From: Gammaproteobacteria bacterium
GTDB lineage: Bacteria > Pseudomonadota > Gammaproteobacteria > Enterobacterales > Alteromonadaceae
DNA: 28,610 nt
Assembly (NCBI GenBank): GCA_027484495.1
Contig: JAIXSW010000182.1
Span: 1-28,610 of the forward strand
Direction of reading: 5' to 3'
The stretch's first letter is position 1. Each line of letters starts with the position of its first letter. The notes under the pieces are model-generated. The model was not told the DNA's origin and made no database searches. It saw only the letters and a list, made by a program, of their open reading frames with translations. A program made the position numbers and the translations under genes. Positions 7,898 to 15,539 of the stretch are shown here, piece after piece.

Positions 7898-8290
7898 ATG
7901 TCCAAAGTCATTATCAGCACTGCCCAGGCCCCTGCCGCGATCGGCACTTATTCTCAGGCGGTCAAGATTGGTACGACGGTCTATCTGAGCGGTCAAATCC
8001 CGCTGGTTCCTGCGACAATGCAGCTGGTGTCGGAAGATTTTGCCGAGCAGGCGCATCAGGTGTTTAAAAATCTGGCTGCGGTCTGCGATGCCGCCGGTGG
8101 CAGCATCAATGATATGGTCAAAGTGAATATCTTCCTGACCGACCTCAGCAAATTTGCCACCGTCAACGAAATCATGGCGCAATACTATAGCCAGCCATAT
8201 CCGGCCCGCGCTGCAGTACAGGTCAGCGCCCTGCCACGCGCTGCCCAGATTGAAATTGACGGTGTGATGGAGCTGCCATCAACCAATTAA
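7898..8290 (+). CDS. ridA: RidA family reactive enamine/imine deaminase
   Basis: This 130-residue protein has the RidA/YjgF/UK114 layout. It contains GTYSQAVKIG near the N-terminus, YLSGQIPLVP, VFLTDL-type NIFLTDLSKFATVNE, then YPARAAVQV with the conserved Arg (about 105) and IEIDGVM with the conserved Glu (about 120). RidA proteins form trimers that hydrolyse 2-aminoacrylate and related imines released by PLP enzymes. The ATG at 7898 follows AGAAGGAAG with good spacing and is five bases from the spoT stop, so the two are probably one transcript. The spoT-ridA adjacency also occurs in Pseudomonas. The last 13 bases overlap the next gene in my reading. Confidence 0.93.
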   Translation: MSKVIISTAQAPAAIGTYSQAVKIGTTVYLSGQIPLVPATMQLVSEDFAEQAHQVFKNLAAVCDAAGGSINDMVKVNIFLTDLSKFATVNEIMAQYYSQPYPARAAVQVSALPRAAQIEIDGVMELPSTN

Positions 8291-9099
8291 GCAGTCTGTA
8301 CCGCTGGCTGCTACAGCCACTGGTCTTTATCGCGGTCCTGCTATCATCGGCTGCCCAAGCAGCAGATGACAAACCTGTGCTGTACTGGTGTCTGGACCAT
8401 TTCCCGCGCTTCCACGAATTCCAGCGCCCTGACCGCCCGGTCGGCGCTTCTGTTGATCTGATGCAGGAACTGGCCCGTCGGGCCGGGTTTACTATCAAAT
8501 TTAGCCCGCGTACGCCGGTCGCCCGCTGTTTCCGCCAGATGGCGAGCGGCGAAGCCGATCTGATGACCAATCTGAACAATACGCCGGAACGTCAGGCACT
8601 GATGCAGATGTTTCCTTACAGCGAACGTATTCCGGAGTCGTTGTACCAGCGTGGAGACGATCCACGCACCATCAATCAGCTCAGTCAACTTGAACATCTG
8701 ACGCTGGCGACAGTGCGAAACTACGCCTATCATCCGGATCTGATGACGCTGATCCGTCATCTGGGGCCAAATCGGCAGGTCGAAGTCGCCAGCATCGCAG
8801 CAGGTTTTGATGTGTTAGCCAAAGGCCGGGTGGATGGTCTGATAGTGCCGCGTTTCAGTTCGCTGGATTATCTGTACAACACGCCCAGGTTACATCAGAA
8901 ATTTAAACGCGCTCCGCTGATGCTGAAAACGGCGACACCGCAGTTTATCTATATTGGATTTTCACGCTCGAGCCGTCACGCGAATCTGGCTGGCGTGATT
9001 GAACGCACAATCGCTGAAATGATGGCAGATGGAACTGTCAGCCGTTTATATGCACCGGATGCTGCTCAGACCGATTTATCTATATTGGTTGGTAACTAA
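8278..9099 (+). CDS. Orphan periplasmic solute-binding protein (SBP_bac_3-like), non-canonical start
   Basis: A family-3-like periplasmic binding protein, with DKPVLYWCLDHFP at the mature N-terminus, VDLMQELARRAGF and a typical two-lobe length. The first ATG/GTG/TTG in frame is GTG 8377, which would remove the secretion signal. The frame upstream, back to the stop at 8257, encodes a clean signal peptide (RWLLQPLVFIAVLLSSAAQA, then AD). The only candidate starts are ATC 8278, with GGAG at 8269-8272 five bases upstream, or CTG 8296, which has no visible SD. I favour ATC 8278, coupled to ridA by a 13-base overlap. Two cysteines (about 38 and 84) recur at the same spacing in the next gene. No permease or ATPase gene is nearby. 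The ligand is unknown, possibly an amino acid or another small polar molecule. Confidence 0.75.
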   Translation: MNQLSSLYRWLLQPLVFIAVLLSSAAQAADDKPVLYWCLDHFPRFHEFQRPDRPVGASVDLMQELARRAGFTIKFSPRTPVARCFRQMASGEADLMTNLNNTPERQALMQMFPYSERIPESLYQRGDDPRTINQLSQLEHLTLATVRNYAYHPDLMTLIRHLGPNRQVEVASIAAGFDVLAKGRVDGLIVPRFSSLDYLYNTPRLHQKFKRAPLMLKTATPQFIYIGFSRSSRHANLAGVIERTIAEMMADGTVSRLYAPDAAQTDLSILVGN

Positions 9100-9128
9100 A
9101 CTCAGGCCTCGGCCACAGGGAGTTGCAG

Positions 9129-9896
9129 ATGTCGGTACGGTTTGGCTTAATTGCACTGTTATTGCTCGGCAGCCACCTGCCCGTCAGCGCCACCGATGAT
9201 GCAGCCAAAGCCGCAGACCGCACTAAACCTGTTTTGCAATGGTGCCTGCACCACTTGCCGCCCCGCCACAGTTATTTACCCGGAAAAACTCCATCAGGAC
9301 CGATGGTCGATATGATGCAGGAACTGGCCACTGCCAGCGGATTTACCCTGACGTTCAGTCCGCCCACGCCAAGCAGCCGTTGCCTGAAGTTACTGGAACA
9401 AGGCAAAACTGATTTGATGATGGGGCTGGTGTTCACCGAGGCGCGCGATGCAGTGTATTTGATGGCGCCTTTTGATGAAGTGCGGATGAACAGTTTTTTT
9501 GTCGCACCACACAGCCCGCAGCTGCAAAATCAACAAGACCTGCGTGGCAGGGTCGTTGTGCTGACGAAAGATCGGGTTTACCCGCCTTCATTCATGAAAC
9601 TATTACAGGATCTGCAGATGCAGGTGGTCTGGGGGAAGGATCTGGAAAGCGCGCTGGCACTGCTGCTGTACCAACAAGCCGAATTGTACGCCGGACCTTT
9701 GCACTACACCGCCCTCGAGTTGCAGAAAAATCCGCGCTTTAAAACTGTTAAATTAAACGACTGGCAATTGCCATCAGATCCCGGGCAACAAAGTTATCTC
9801 GCGATGTCGCGGCTCAGTCCGCATCGTGACCTGTGGCCGGTGATTAGTGCCGAACTGCAGAAAATGGTCGACGCGAAAAAAACCCATTTTTATTGA
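9129..9896 (+). CDS. Second orphan periplasmic solute-binding protein (SBP_bac_3-like), paralogue of the preceding gene
   Basis: A 255-residue protein with a signal peptide (MSVRFGLIALLLLGSHLPVSA). Its body is clearly related to the preceding product: KPVLQWCLHHLPP versus KPVLYWCLDHFP, MVDMMQELATASGFTLTFSP versus SVDLMQELARRAGFTIKFSP. The pair Cys39/Cys85 keeps the 46-residue spacing of its neighbour, suggesting a conserved disulphide. ATG 9129 is chosen because AGGGAG (9117-9122) is six bases upstream; a TTG at 9123 is in frame but within the SD. The two genes look like a tandem duplication followed by divergence. They may act as receptors or scavenging proteins working with a transporter encoded elsewhere. 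Family-3 membership is by layout, not by a search. Confidence 0.78.
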   Translation: MSVRFGLIALLLLGSHLPVSATDDAAKAADRTKPVLQWCLHHLPPRHSYLPGKTPSGPMVDMMQELATASGFTLTFSPPTPSSRCLKLLEQGKTDLMMGLVFTEARDAVYLMAPFDEVRMNSFFVAPHSPQLQNQQDLRGRVVVLTKDRVYPPSFMKLLQDLQMQVVWGKDLESALALLLYQQAELYAGPLHYTALELQKNPRFKTVKLNDWQLPSDPGQQSYLAMSRLSPHRDLWPVISAELQKMVDAKKTHFY

Positions 9897-9974
9897 AGTC
9901 CACGCGATGCCCAGCAAATCAACCTGGTTTTCCGTTATGATGCGCCACATGACTGTCTGCGGACCTGACTGAAT

Positions 9975-12080
9975 TTGAGCCGGACCTCCCTCGCTAATCT
10001 TGCCATTGTGCACCTCAAAGGTGTTGGTGCCAAAACTGCCGCTTTGCTGGAAAAACTAGGCCTGCGTTCAGTACAGGATATTTTGTTCCACCTGCCATTG
10101 CGTTATGAAGACCGCACCCGCGTCTGTCCAATCGCGGACACCTGGCCGGCCCAGCAAGTCAGCGTGCAGGGCGTGGTGCAAAGCAGTGAGATCACCTTTG
10201 GCAAAAGGCGCAGCTGGGTCGTGGTGCTGCGCGACGGTAGCGGCACCATCACGCTGCGATTTTTCCATTTCAGCGCGGCGCAGAAAAATGCCGTCGAACC
10301 CGGTGTGGTGCTGCGCTGTTTCGGCGAAATCAAACGAGGCATGCGCGGCGTCGAGATGCTGCACCCCGAATACAAAGTGATTAAAGATGAGGCCGGCCCT
10401 GAACTGGCGGAAACGCTGACGCCGGTATATCCGACCACGGAAGGACTGAAACAGGGCAGCTGGCGCACGCTGACGGAACAGGCGTTAGTCGAACTACGCC
10501 GCGCTGCGCCGGAAGAATATCTGGCACCATTGTTTGCGATGCAAAGTCAGCAGGCCGGCCACTGGCAGGCCTGGAGCCTCAGCGATGCTTTGTTCTACCT
10601 GCACCGGCCCCCACCAGATGCCTCGTTACAATTACTTGAGCTTGGCCAGCATCCGGCCCAGCAACGCCTGATTTTTGAAGAACTGGTCGCGCAGCAACTC
10701 AGCATGCTGCAGATCAGAAGTCAGTCGCGTGGTCAGGCCGCCCGCGCGATAGGCGCAGATCCGCGCTATACGCCGCAATTGCTCGCTAGCCTGCCGTTCA
10801 GCCCCACCGGTGCGCAACAACGGGTTCTGGCCGATATTCAGCGTGATTTAGCCAAAGCTGAACCTATGCTGCGGTTGGTGCAAGGTGATGTGGGCTCTGG
10901 TAAAACGTTGGTCGCGGCCTTATCCGCCTTGCCGGTGATCCATGCCGGCTTTCAGGTTGCCTTGATGGCGCCGACCGAACTGCTGGCCGAACAACATGCC
11001 GCCACTTTCCGGCGCTGGCTGGAACCGCTGGGGATCCAAATCGCCTGGCTCGGTGGCAAAAGCAAAGGTAAAGCCCGTGAGACTGAACTGGCGGCTATTG
11101 CCGACGGCAGTGCCCAGCTGGTCATTGGCACCCATGCGTTATTTCAGCAGCAAGTTCAGTTTGCCGCTCTGGCTCTGGCCATCATCGATGAGCAACATAG
11201 GTTTGGTGTGCACCAGCGGCTGGAGCTGCGTGCCAAAGGTGCGGTGCAGGGCTTTGCGCCCCATCAACTGGTGATGACCGCGACACCGATCCCACGCACG
11301 CTGGCGATGACGGCTTATGCCGATCTGGATACTTCGGTCATCGACGAACTACCGCCGGGCCGCACACCGGTCACCACAGTGGCTGTGCCGGATACGCGTC
11401 GGGCCGAAGTGGTCAGCCGGGTCAAACAAGTGGTGCAGGAACAAGGCCGCCAAGCTTATTGGGTCTGTACTCTGATTGACGAATCTGATGCATTGCAATG
11501 TCAGGCGGCGGAGATCACCGCCACCGAACTGACTGCAGCCTTGCCGGAACTCAATATCGGCCTGGTCCATGGCCGGTTAAAAAGCAGCGAAAAACAAGCG
11601 GTGATGCAGGCCTTTGCACGCAACGAATTACAACTGTTGGTAGCAACGACCGTGATCGAAGTGGGGGTTGATGTACCGAACGCCAGCCTGATGATCATTG
11701 AAAACCCGGAACGGCTGGGCCTGGCGCAGTTACATCAGCTCAGAGGCCGGGTCGGTCGTGGCAGCGCGGCATCGCACTGCGTGCTGTTGTTTCACGCGCC
11801 GTTATCGCCAACTGCCCAGGCGCGCCTCAGTGTGCTCAGAGACAGCAATGACGGTTTTGTCATCGCGCAGCGTGATTTGGAAATTCGCGGTCCCGGTGAG
11901 TTACTCGGCACCCGCCAGACCGGCCTGGTCAGTTATCGCATCGCTGATTTAAGCCGGGATCAGGACTTTATTCCGGCAGCACAGCTGGCTGCACGGCAGT
12001 TATGGCAACAAGACCCGCGCGGCAGCGAAGCGTTAATCCGGCGCTGGCTCGGCTACCGCGAGTTGTACGCCCAGGCCTGA
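9975..12080 (+). CDS. recG: ATP-dependent DNA helicase RecG
   Basis: The 701-residue RecG (E. coli 693) remodels stalled replication forks and branched DNA. The N-terminal wedge/OB domain is present (GVGAKTAALLEKLGL, LPLRYEDRT, about residues 13-150). The superfamily-2 motor follows, with Walker A GDVGSGKT (Lys about 310), the Walker B variant DEQH (about 405-408), TATPIPRT, and helicase motifs through RLGLAQLHQLRGRVGRG. The C-terminal region carries GPGELLGTRQTG. The start is not obvious: the first usable codon after the in-frame stop at 9966 is TTG 9975, without a strong SD. An eight-codon ATG frame ends two bases before it. recG ends directly against the stop of a convergent small gene. 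Confidence 0.95.
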   Translation: MSRTSLANLAIVHLKGVGAKTAALLEKLGLRSVQDILFHLPLRYEDRTRVCPIADTWPAQQVSVQGVVQSSEITFGKRRSWVVVLRDGSGTITLRFFHFSAAQKNAVEPGVVLRCFGEIKRGMRGVEMLHPEYKVIKDEAGPELAETLTPVYPTTEGLKQGSWRTLTEQALVELRRAAPEEYLAPLFAMQSQQAGHWQAWSLSDALFYLHRPPPDASLQLLELGQHPAQQRLIFEELVAQQLSMLQIRSQSRGQAARAIGADPRYTPQLLASLPFSPTGAQQRVLADIQRDLAKAEPMLRLVQGDVGSGKTLVAALSALPVIHAGFQVALMAPTELLAEQHAATFRRWLEPLGIQIAWLGGKSKGKARETELAAIADGSAQLVIGTHALFQQQVQFAALALAIIDEQHRFGVHQRLELRAKGAVQGFAPHQLVMTATPIPRTLAMTAYADLDTSVIDELPPGRTPVTTVAVPDTRRAEVVSRVKQVVQEQGRQAYWVCTLIDESDALQCQAAEITATELTAALPELNIGLVHGRLKSSEKQAVMQAFARNELQLLVATTVIEVGVDVPNASLMIIENPERLGLAQLHQLRGRVGRGSAASHCVLLFHAPLSPTAQARLSVLRDSNDGFVIAQRDLEIRGPGELLGTRQTGLVSYRIADLSRDQDFIPAAQLAARQLWQQDPRGSEALIRRWLGYRELYAQA

Positions 12081-12344
12081 TCAGGCTTCCAGCCACAATT
12101 TGCGCACCGCCGCGACCGACGGGTGTGAGATCAGTACCTGCGCTTCCTGCAACAGCTGCGCAGTGTCAATCGGCTGCTGCAGATGTAAACGCAGTACCAG
12201 ACAGGCTTCGTCATGATACTGCGCCAGCTCAGGTGCGCTGATATCGTGTACTGCCGGGTGTTTCAGGTCGTAACCACATTGCTCGGCTACTTCCTGCAGG
12301 GTCACGTCATCATCGGATATTTCAACTGCAATAAATAATTTCAT
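12081..12344 (-). CDS. Small protein of unknown function (87 residues)
   Basis: I do not recognise this protein. It begins MKLFIAVEISDDDVTLQEVAEQ and ends VRKLWLEA. It is acidic and has two His-containing stretches but no signal peptide or membrane helix. The alternation of short strands and helices suggests a small cytosolic alpha/beta domain. The ATG at 12344-12342 has GGAA upstream on the minus strand; longer frames to 12545 run into the promoter of the divergent GntR gene. Its TGA stop abuts the TGA of recG with zero bases between, giving a 12-base palindrome at 12075-12086 and no room for a terminator. It shares a 171-base divergent promoter region with the GntR gene, so it might be controlled by it. 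Confidence 0.6.
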   Translation of the reverse strand: MKLFIAVEISDDDVTLQEVAEQCGYDLKHPAVHDISAPELAQYHDEACLVLRLHLQQPIDTAQLLQEAQVLISHPSVAAVRKLWLEA

Positions 12345-12444
12345 CTGGCTGGTTCCGCGAAGCTGTATAGTGATCGCGATTGTGCCACAAAGCAGCCGTG
12401 CACCGCAGCTGTGCTGACCATCTGCCAACGGCTGATGAAAACTG

Positions 12445-12476
12445 TTGGACGCAGAGCTGCATCTGCTTGGTATACT
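12445..12476 (+). promoter_or_regulatory. Promoter of the GntR gene with a GTATAC-centred possible auto-operator
   Basis: TATACT at 12471-12476 is preceded by TGG, giving an extended -10 element. TTGGAC at 12445-12450 is a possible -35 at a long 20-base spacing. GTATAC (12470-12475) overlaps the -10 and is the core of the larger palindrome found upstream of the hydroxyproline genes, which would fit autoregulation by the GntR protein. Confidence 0.45.
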
Positions 12477-12515
12477 GTATTTTTTTGTGTTCCAGCCAAA
12501 AACAGCGGATCCCTG

Positions 12516-13181
12516 ATGAGTATCGAATACAAAACCCGTACCCAAGTTGTCGCGGAAGTGATCCGGCAGAAAATTCTGTCCGGTGAGATCAAAGGTGGCG
12601 CGCCGCTGCGCCAGGCCGCCTTGGCCGAAGAGCTGAACGTCAGCCGCATTCCGATCCGCGAAGCCTTATTGCAACTTGAAGCCGAAGGACTGGTCGAATT
12701 TGAGGCGCATAAAGGCGCTACTGCAACGCGTTTGTCCGCTGATCAGGTCTGTGAGCTGTTTGAGCTGCGCGCGATGCTGGAAACAGATTTGTTACGCCGC
12801 GCCATTCCGCTATTGACTCAACAAGACCTGACCGACGCCGAATCGCTGCGCCAGCAAATGGCCAGCGCCTATCAGCAGCAAGACAGTTCCGGCTGCTGGA
12901 GCGTGCTGAATACCCAGTTCCATCTGACCTTGTACCGCGCTGCCGGCCGGCCGCTGAGTTTGGAACTGGTGCAGCAACTGCTGACCACGGCGGATCGCTA
13001 TATCCGTGTCCATCTGATGTTGGCTGGCGGCGTACAAAAAGCTGATCCGGAGCACAGTGAACTGCTAAAATATTGCCGGGAAGGCAAGGTGGACGCGGCC
13101 TGTGCCCTGCTGCAACAGCATATTCTGGGCGCAGCTGAGGAAGTGAGAAATATCGTCGCGAGTTTACAGCAGGCAGGCTGA
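12516..13181 (+). CDS. GntR family transcriptional regulator with FCD ligand-binding domain
   Basis: A 221-residue FadR-subfamily regulator. The winged helix-turn-helix at about residues 8-70 includes LRQAALAEELNVSRIPIREAL and LEAEGLVEF, both hallmark GntR features. The helical FCD domain (about 75-215) keeps the usual metal/ligand positions: Asn132 and His136 in LNTQFH, His180 in DPEHSELL and His202 in LLQQHI. ATG 12516 gives the standard N-terminus; the frame open to 12411 would translate the promoter. It is separated from the hydroxyproline catabolic cluster only by the EF-G gene. FCD regulators of this type commonly control catabolism of the amino or sugar acid encoded nearby. I infer that it represses that cluster through the palindrome at 19146-19157. 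Confidence 0.9.
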   Translation: MSIEYKTRTQVVAEVIRQKILSGEIKGGAPLRQAALAEELNVSRIPIREALLQLEAEGLVEFEAHKGATATRLSADQVCELFELRAMLETDLLRRAIPLLTQQDLTDAESLRQQMASAYQQQDSSGCWSVLNTQFHLTLYRAAGRPLSLELVQQLLTTADRYIRVHLMLAGGVQKADPEHSELLKYCREGKVDAACALLQQHILGAAEEVRNIVASLQQAG

Positions 13182-13368
13182 TACGACGATTCTGCGTCAC
13201 ACCAACAATGCATTCAGACGGCTGCACTGCCAAATTTTGGCCAGTACAGCCAGTAAATTGCGACAGATCTGTGAATCCGACGCGGTCGCTGCTTTTTTTT
13301 CGGGCAAAACCGGATCTTTTCCTGTATATTGTCGCCCTATTTTCAAACCCTAGCTTATCGAGATGACT

Positions 13369-15468
13369 ATGTCAGCAGATTTATCGTTATACAGAAACAT
13401 TGGTATCTTCGCCCACGTTGATGCCGGCAAAACCACTACTACCGAACGTATCCTGAAACTGACCGGTAAAATCCATAAGATAGGTGAAGTTCACGAAGGT
13501 GAATCTACCACCGACTTCATGGTTCAGGAAGCTGAGCGCGGTATTACTATCCAGTCAGCTGCTGTAACCTGTTTCTGGAAAGGTTTCCGTTTCAACGTTA
13601 TCGATACCCCGGGTCACGTTGACTTCACCGTTGAAGTTTACCGTTCTCTGAAAGTATTAGACGGTGGTATCGGTGTATTCTGTGGTTCTGGCGGTGTTGA
13701 ACCTCAGTCAGAAACCAACTGGCGTTATGCCAACGACGCGAAAGTATCTCGTCTGATCTTCGTTAACAAGTTAGACCGTATCGGTGCTGACTTCATCCGC
13801 GTAACAGAGCAAGTTAAAAACGTTCTGGGCGCTCAGCCATTAATCATGACTCTGCCAATCGGCCGCGAAGATACCTTCGTTGGTGTGGTTGACCTGCTGT
13901 CTGAAAAAGCTTACGTGTGGGATGACTCTGGTCTGCCAGAAAACTACAAAGTCACTGACATCCCGGCTGACATGCTGGATGACGTTGCTATGTACCGCGA
14001 ACAGCTGATCGAAACTGCTGTTGAGCAGGACGATGACCTGTTAATGGCGTACATGGAAGGCGAAATGCCAACTGTGGAACAAGTTAAAGCTTGTATCCGT
14101 AAAGGTACCCGTGAGCTGGCATTCTTCCCAACTTACTGTGGTTCAGCCTTCAAAAACAAAGGTATGCAATTACTGTTAGACGCAGTTGTTGATTACCTGC
14201 CATCGCCAACTGAAGTAAATCCACAGCCACTGACTGACGAAGAAGGCGCGCCAACTGGCGAATACGCTATCGTTTCAGCAGACGAGCCATTCCGCGCTCT
14301 GGCATTCAAAATCATGGACGACCGTTTCGGCGCCCTGACCTTTATCCGGATTTACTCTGGTGTTCTGAACAAGGGTGATACCTTACTGAACTCATTCACT
14401 GGTAAAACCGAGCGTATCGGCCGTATGGTTGAGATGAACGCGAACGACCGTACTGACCTGACGACAGCTCAGGCCGGTGACATCATCGCGTTAGTTGGTC
14501 TGAAGAACAACACGCAAACTGGTCACACACTGTGTGATCCGAAAGCAGAATGTACTTTAGAACCAATGATCTTCCCAGAGCCAGTTATCTCTATCTCTGT
14601 CACGCCAAAAGACAAAGGTTCAGTTGAGAAAATGGGTATCGCTATCGGTAAGATGGTTTCTGAAGATCCAACTTTCCGTGTTGAGACTGATGTTGATTCA
14701 GGCGAAACCATCCTCAAAGGCATGGGCGAACTGCACTTAGATATCAAAGTCGACATCCTGAAACGTACTTACGGTGTTGAATTAGTTGTAGGTCAACCAC
14801 AGGTTGCTTACCGCGAAACGATCACTCGTGAAGTTGAAGACAGCTACACGCACAAGAAACAATCTGGTGGTTCAGGTCAATACGGTAAAATCGACTACCG
14901 CATTCGTCCAGGTGAGCAAAACTCAGGCTTCACTTTCAAATCAACAGTTGTTGGTGGTAGCGTACCAAAAGAATTCATGCCTGCAATCGAGAAAGGTTTC
15001 CAGAGCATGATGTCAACCGGTACTATGGCTGGCTTCCCGGTATTAGACGTAGAAGTTGAAGTATTCGACGGTGGTTTCCACGCAGTTGACTCATCAGCCA
15101 TCGCGTTCGAAATCGCGGCGAAAGGCGCATTCCGTCAAACTATGCCTAAAGCTGGCGCTCAGCTGTTAGAACCAATCATGAAAGTTGACGTGTTCACGCC
15201 AGAAGACCACGTTGGTGATGTGATCGGTGACTTAAACCGTCGTCGCGGCATGATCTCTGGTCAGGAAGCTGGCATCACTGGCGTACGGATCAAAGGCGAC
15301 GTACCACTGTCTGAGATGTTCGGTTACATCTCTACACTGCGTACTATGACTTCTGGTCGTGGTCAGTTCTCTATGGAATTCTCTCACTACTCGCCATGCC
15401 CGGCGAACGTGTCTGAAGCAGTTATTGCCAAAGAGAAAGAAAAGAAAGCTGCCGCTGCTAAAAACTAA
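13369..15468 (+). CDS. fusA2: Elongation factor G paralogue (EF-G2 type)
   Basis: An EF-G of 699 residues with GTPase motifs AHVDAGKTTTTERIL (G1), GITIQSAA (switch), DTPGH (G3) and NKLD (G4). Domains II-V follow in full, including the domain IV/V stretch SGGSGQYGKIDYR, DLNRRRGMISGQ and PLSEMFGY. The sequence (CGSGGVEPQSETNWRYAN and NKGMQLLLDAVVDYLPSP) resembles the second EF-G of Vibrio and Shewanella rather than the str-operon FusA, and no rpsL/rpsG/tuf gene is adjacent. ATG 13369 is preferred to 13363 because GAG at 13360-13362 is then six bases away. Codon choice is strikingly different from its neighbours (many GTT, GCT, GGT, CCA, CGT), a mark of high expression. A TATATT at 13325-13330 may be its -10. 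A strong terminator follows. Confidence 0.9.
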   Translation: MSADLSLYRNIGIFAHVDAGKTTTTERILKLTGKIHKIGEVHEGESTTDFMVQEAERGITIQSAAVTCFWKGFRFNVIDTPGHVDFTVEVYRSLKVLDGGIGVFCGSGGVEPQSETNWRYANDAKVSRLIFVNKLDRIGADFIRVTEQVKNVLGAQPLIMTLPIGREDTFVGVVDLLSEKAYVWDDSGLPENYKVTDIPADMLDDVAMYREQLIETAVEQDDDLLMAYMEGEMPTVEQVKACIRKGTRELAFFPTYCGSAFKNKGMQLLLDAVVDYLPSPTEVNPQPLTDEEGAPTGEYAIVSADEPFRALAFKIMDDRFGALTFIRIYSGVLNKGDTLLNSFTGKTERIGRMVEMNANDRTDLTTAQAGDIIALVGLKNNTQTGHTLCDPKAECTLEPMIFPEPVISISVTPKDKGSVEKMGIAIGKMVSEDPTFRVETDVDSGETILKGMGELHLDIKVDILKRTYGVELVVGQPQVAYRETITREVEDSYTHKKQSGGSGQYGKIDYRIRPGEQNSGFTFKSTVVGGSVPKEFMPAIEKGFQSMMSTGTMAGFPVLDVEVEVFDGGFHAVDSSAIAFEIAAKGAFRQTMPKAGAQLLEPIMKVDVFTPEDHVGDVIGDLNRRRGMISGQEAGITGVRIKGDVPLSEMFGYISTLRTMTSGRGQFSMEFSHYSPCPANVSEAVIAKEKEKKAAAAKN

Positions 15469-15483
15469 TTAGCCGTCAGTGAC

Positions 15484-15511
15484 AAAAAAACCCGCGAAAG
15501 CGGGTTTTTTT
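15484..15511. terminator. Bidirectional intrinsic terminator
   Basis: A7, then CCCGC-GAAA-GCGGG, then T7: a symmetric stem of up to 12 bp with a GAAA tetraloop. It ends fusA2 on the plus strand and can also end the semialdehyde dehydrogenase transcript on the minus strand, whose stop is at 15540. Confidence 0.92.
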
Positions 15512-15539
15512 ATGCACGAAAAACACTGCGGCTTGGTCA

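Noticed and set aside
7898..9099. RidA fused to the solute-binding protein by a frameshift
   Set aside because: RidA ends at its normal length and C-terminus, and the binding protein has its own signal peptide, so two proteins are more likely than one fused product.
12411..12515. Upstream start for the GntR regulator
   Set aside because: The extension covers the extended -10 promoter and adds no known domain; ATG 12516 gives the usual GntR N-terminus.
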